From: Novosphingobium terrae
Lineage (GTDB): Bacteria > Pseudomonadota > Alphaproteobacteria > Sphingomonadales > Sphingomonadaceae
Length of the DNA stretch: 64,000 nucleotides
Direction of reading: 5' to 3'
NCBI RefSeq assembly: GCF_017163935.1
Contig: NZ_JABVZR010000002.1
Location: 1,054,001-1,118,000, forward strand
Below are positions 62,596-64,000 of the stretch, piece after piece (the stretch's first letter is position 1; the number at the start of each line of letters is the position of its first letter). The notes under the pieces were generated by a model, which saw nothing but the letters and a program-made list of their open reading frames with translations, searched no databases and had not been told where the DNA came from. The position numbers and the translations under genes are program-made.

Positions 62596-64000
62596 TCAGT
62601 ACACCTTGGGGCATGCCGCAAGGGCCAGCGGCGTCACCGCCCTCACGCGGCGATAAACATAGAGAGACGGCGTTTGCGGCATCTCCTGATAGTTATCTGC
62701 CAGGAACGCTCGGATGTCTGGCCTCCTCAGGAAAAAAGCGCGCATATCGAACGGGATCGGCTGAGAAGCATAGCGCACTTGGCGTTCAATCAGAATGGCG
62801 GCAGGCGGCGCGCAATGCATGTCCAGCGCGGCTTCTTCCAGAATGCGCCCGGACAAGATGCGCAGCTGCGGCGTGGAGGTCCCCGTGCTTTCGGCATGAG
62901 CGATCGCCGGAAGCATCCAATAGGTATAGAGGCGGGAATGCCACGGCAAATGCCTCTCCTCGACAAGAGGCCAGGCCCACAGAGGGTCCGCACCCAGAAT
63001 TTGCACTGGCTGACCGGACGGAACCGTAGCCAGCGCCCTGTCCGCCTCAGACCGCTGGGCATTGGAATAAGGGCCGACAATCAAAGGCATTGCCATGGCC
63101 AGCACCAGCATCGCATACCCCAGCATCTTGGGCATGAAGCGTTGCTGCAGCCCACCCACCAGCGCGAAGCCCAATGCCAGCGCAAATGCGCCCGCTGTCG
63201 GCAAGGCATGATAGGCCCATCCCTTCATCTGCGCGACATAGGCAAAGGCAAAACCCAGCGCCGTGATCAGCAAGGTCTGCACCAGCGGATCGCCTTGCCT
63301 GCGCCCATAAAGACAGAACCATGTCGCCATCAGCGCCCAGAGGAGCGTCCATGGTGCGAGCAGCACGTCAAGCCAGGCTGCATAACCATAATAGCCAACG
63401 CGGATCATCGGTAGAATATTGCTGAAAAAAAGCCGGCGTCACCATGACGGCACCGATGGCGTATACCAGCGCAACCAGCGTCAGCGTGGTCGTTTCCGGC
63501 CTGAGCAGGCGCCACTCTCGGCGCATTCTCACGATCAACCACAGTTCCAACAGAACCGGGATCGCCACGAAATAGTGTTTCAGCGCAAAACCATAGGCCG
63601 CCATCAGGGCGACCAGCACCGCACATCCTTTCGAGGGCTCTCCCGCCGACGCCCATGTCCTCCGGGCGAGCAGGGCGGCATAGGGAACCGCACAGATCAG
63701 AGCGAGATGTTCGCGCTGGGCAAAATCGGAGAGCGGGCCGATCACCACCAGCCAGAAGGTCATCAGCATCGCCACAAAGAGCCGCGACGGCGTGGCATAC
63801 CCCGCCAAATGCCCGACCAACCAGGCCGACAAGGCACCAAGCGCCACCACCCCCATCACCAGAAGCTGCAAAGGCGGTACGTGCAGCGCCTGAGCCAGCA
63901 GCCGGATCGGCATCGCCGTCCAGAACCACAGCGGCGGGTTGACCTCCCATATGTCGAGGTAGAGTTGCGAGCCCCCGAGCAACTGTCGCGCAATCCAGAA
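62596..64000 (-). pseudogene. Membrane glycosyltransferase (GT39/ArnT-like), frameshifted and cut by window edge
   Basis: Two overlapping frames together encode one polytopic protein. The N-terminal part (64000 to about 63430) reads 'YLDIWEVNPPLWFW', 'FAQREHLALI' and many helices, as in dolichyl-phosphate-mannose-type transferases. The C-terminal part (about 63424 to 62596) continues with 'ILPMIRVGYYGYAAW' and a soluble tail. The phase changes at a run of seven A on the plus strand (63425-63431); six would restore a continuous frame ('TPAFFSNILPMIR'). This is either a sequencing/assembly indel or a true inactivating or slippage mutation. The 5' end lies beyond the window. It is transcribed leftward; no operon partner is visible. 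Confidence 0.75.

Overview
The window is a chromosomal segment of a high-GC alphaproteobacterium, most likely a sphingomonad (Novosphingobium/Sphingobium type). This rests on the TonB-dependent receptor style, secreted glycosidases in a 4-bp-overlap operon, a short 'MFDQIDAAYYRMRA' protein and the overall codon use. No rRNA, tRNA, CRISPR array or intact insertion sequence was seen.

Region 1 (1-22.1 kb): the 3' part of cutC is missing at the left edge. Then comes a polysaccharide-utilisation-type locus: a TonB-dependent receptor, a GH2 beta-galactosidase-like enzyme, a GH20 hexosaminidase, a GH2 beta-mannosidase, a GH3 beta-xylosidase with a PA14 insert, a GH125 alpha-mannosidase, a GH92 alpha-mannosidase, a secreted barrel enzyme of unrecognised family, and a GH29 alpha-fucosidase. 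A convergent GntR/HutC-type repressor gene closes it. The enzyme set matches every linkage of a plant-type complex N-glycan and parallels the Xanthomonas campestris nix N-glycan cluster. The enzyme genes are almost all translationally coupled.

Region 2 (22.7-56.4 kb): a mosaic capsule or surface-polysaccharide locus with an ABC-2 exporter: outer-membrane export lipoprotein, KpsE-like co-polymerase, KpsM-like permease and KpsT-like ATPase. It includes several glycosyltransferases, two FkbM methyltransferases, a TPR/radical-SAM protein, and low-GC genes of foreign character. Two sub-systems stand out. The first is a fully reducing single-module type I PKS followed by an alpha-oxoamine synthase and a short-chain reductase, the enzymatic logic used for sphingoid-like chains. 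The second is a kinase-fold/nucleotidyltransferase/CDP-alcohol-phosphotransferase set resembling a Kennedy pathway. Together they suggest an unusual lipid anchor or phospho-substituent for the polysaccharide (inference). A beta-rich module with a 'GPY..L..G.Y' signature recurs in at least five proteins of this locus.

Region 3 (56.6-64 kb): a Slam-type outer-membrane exporter with two TbpB-like surface lipoproteins, a small conserved protein, a PAS-GGDEF diguanylate cyclase, and a membrane glycosyltransferase broken by a one-base homopolymer frameshift that runs off the right edge.
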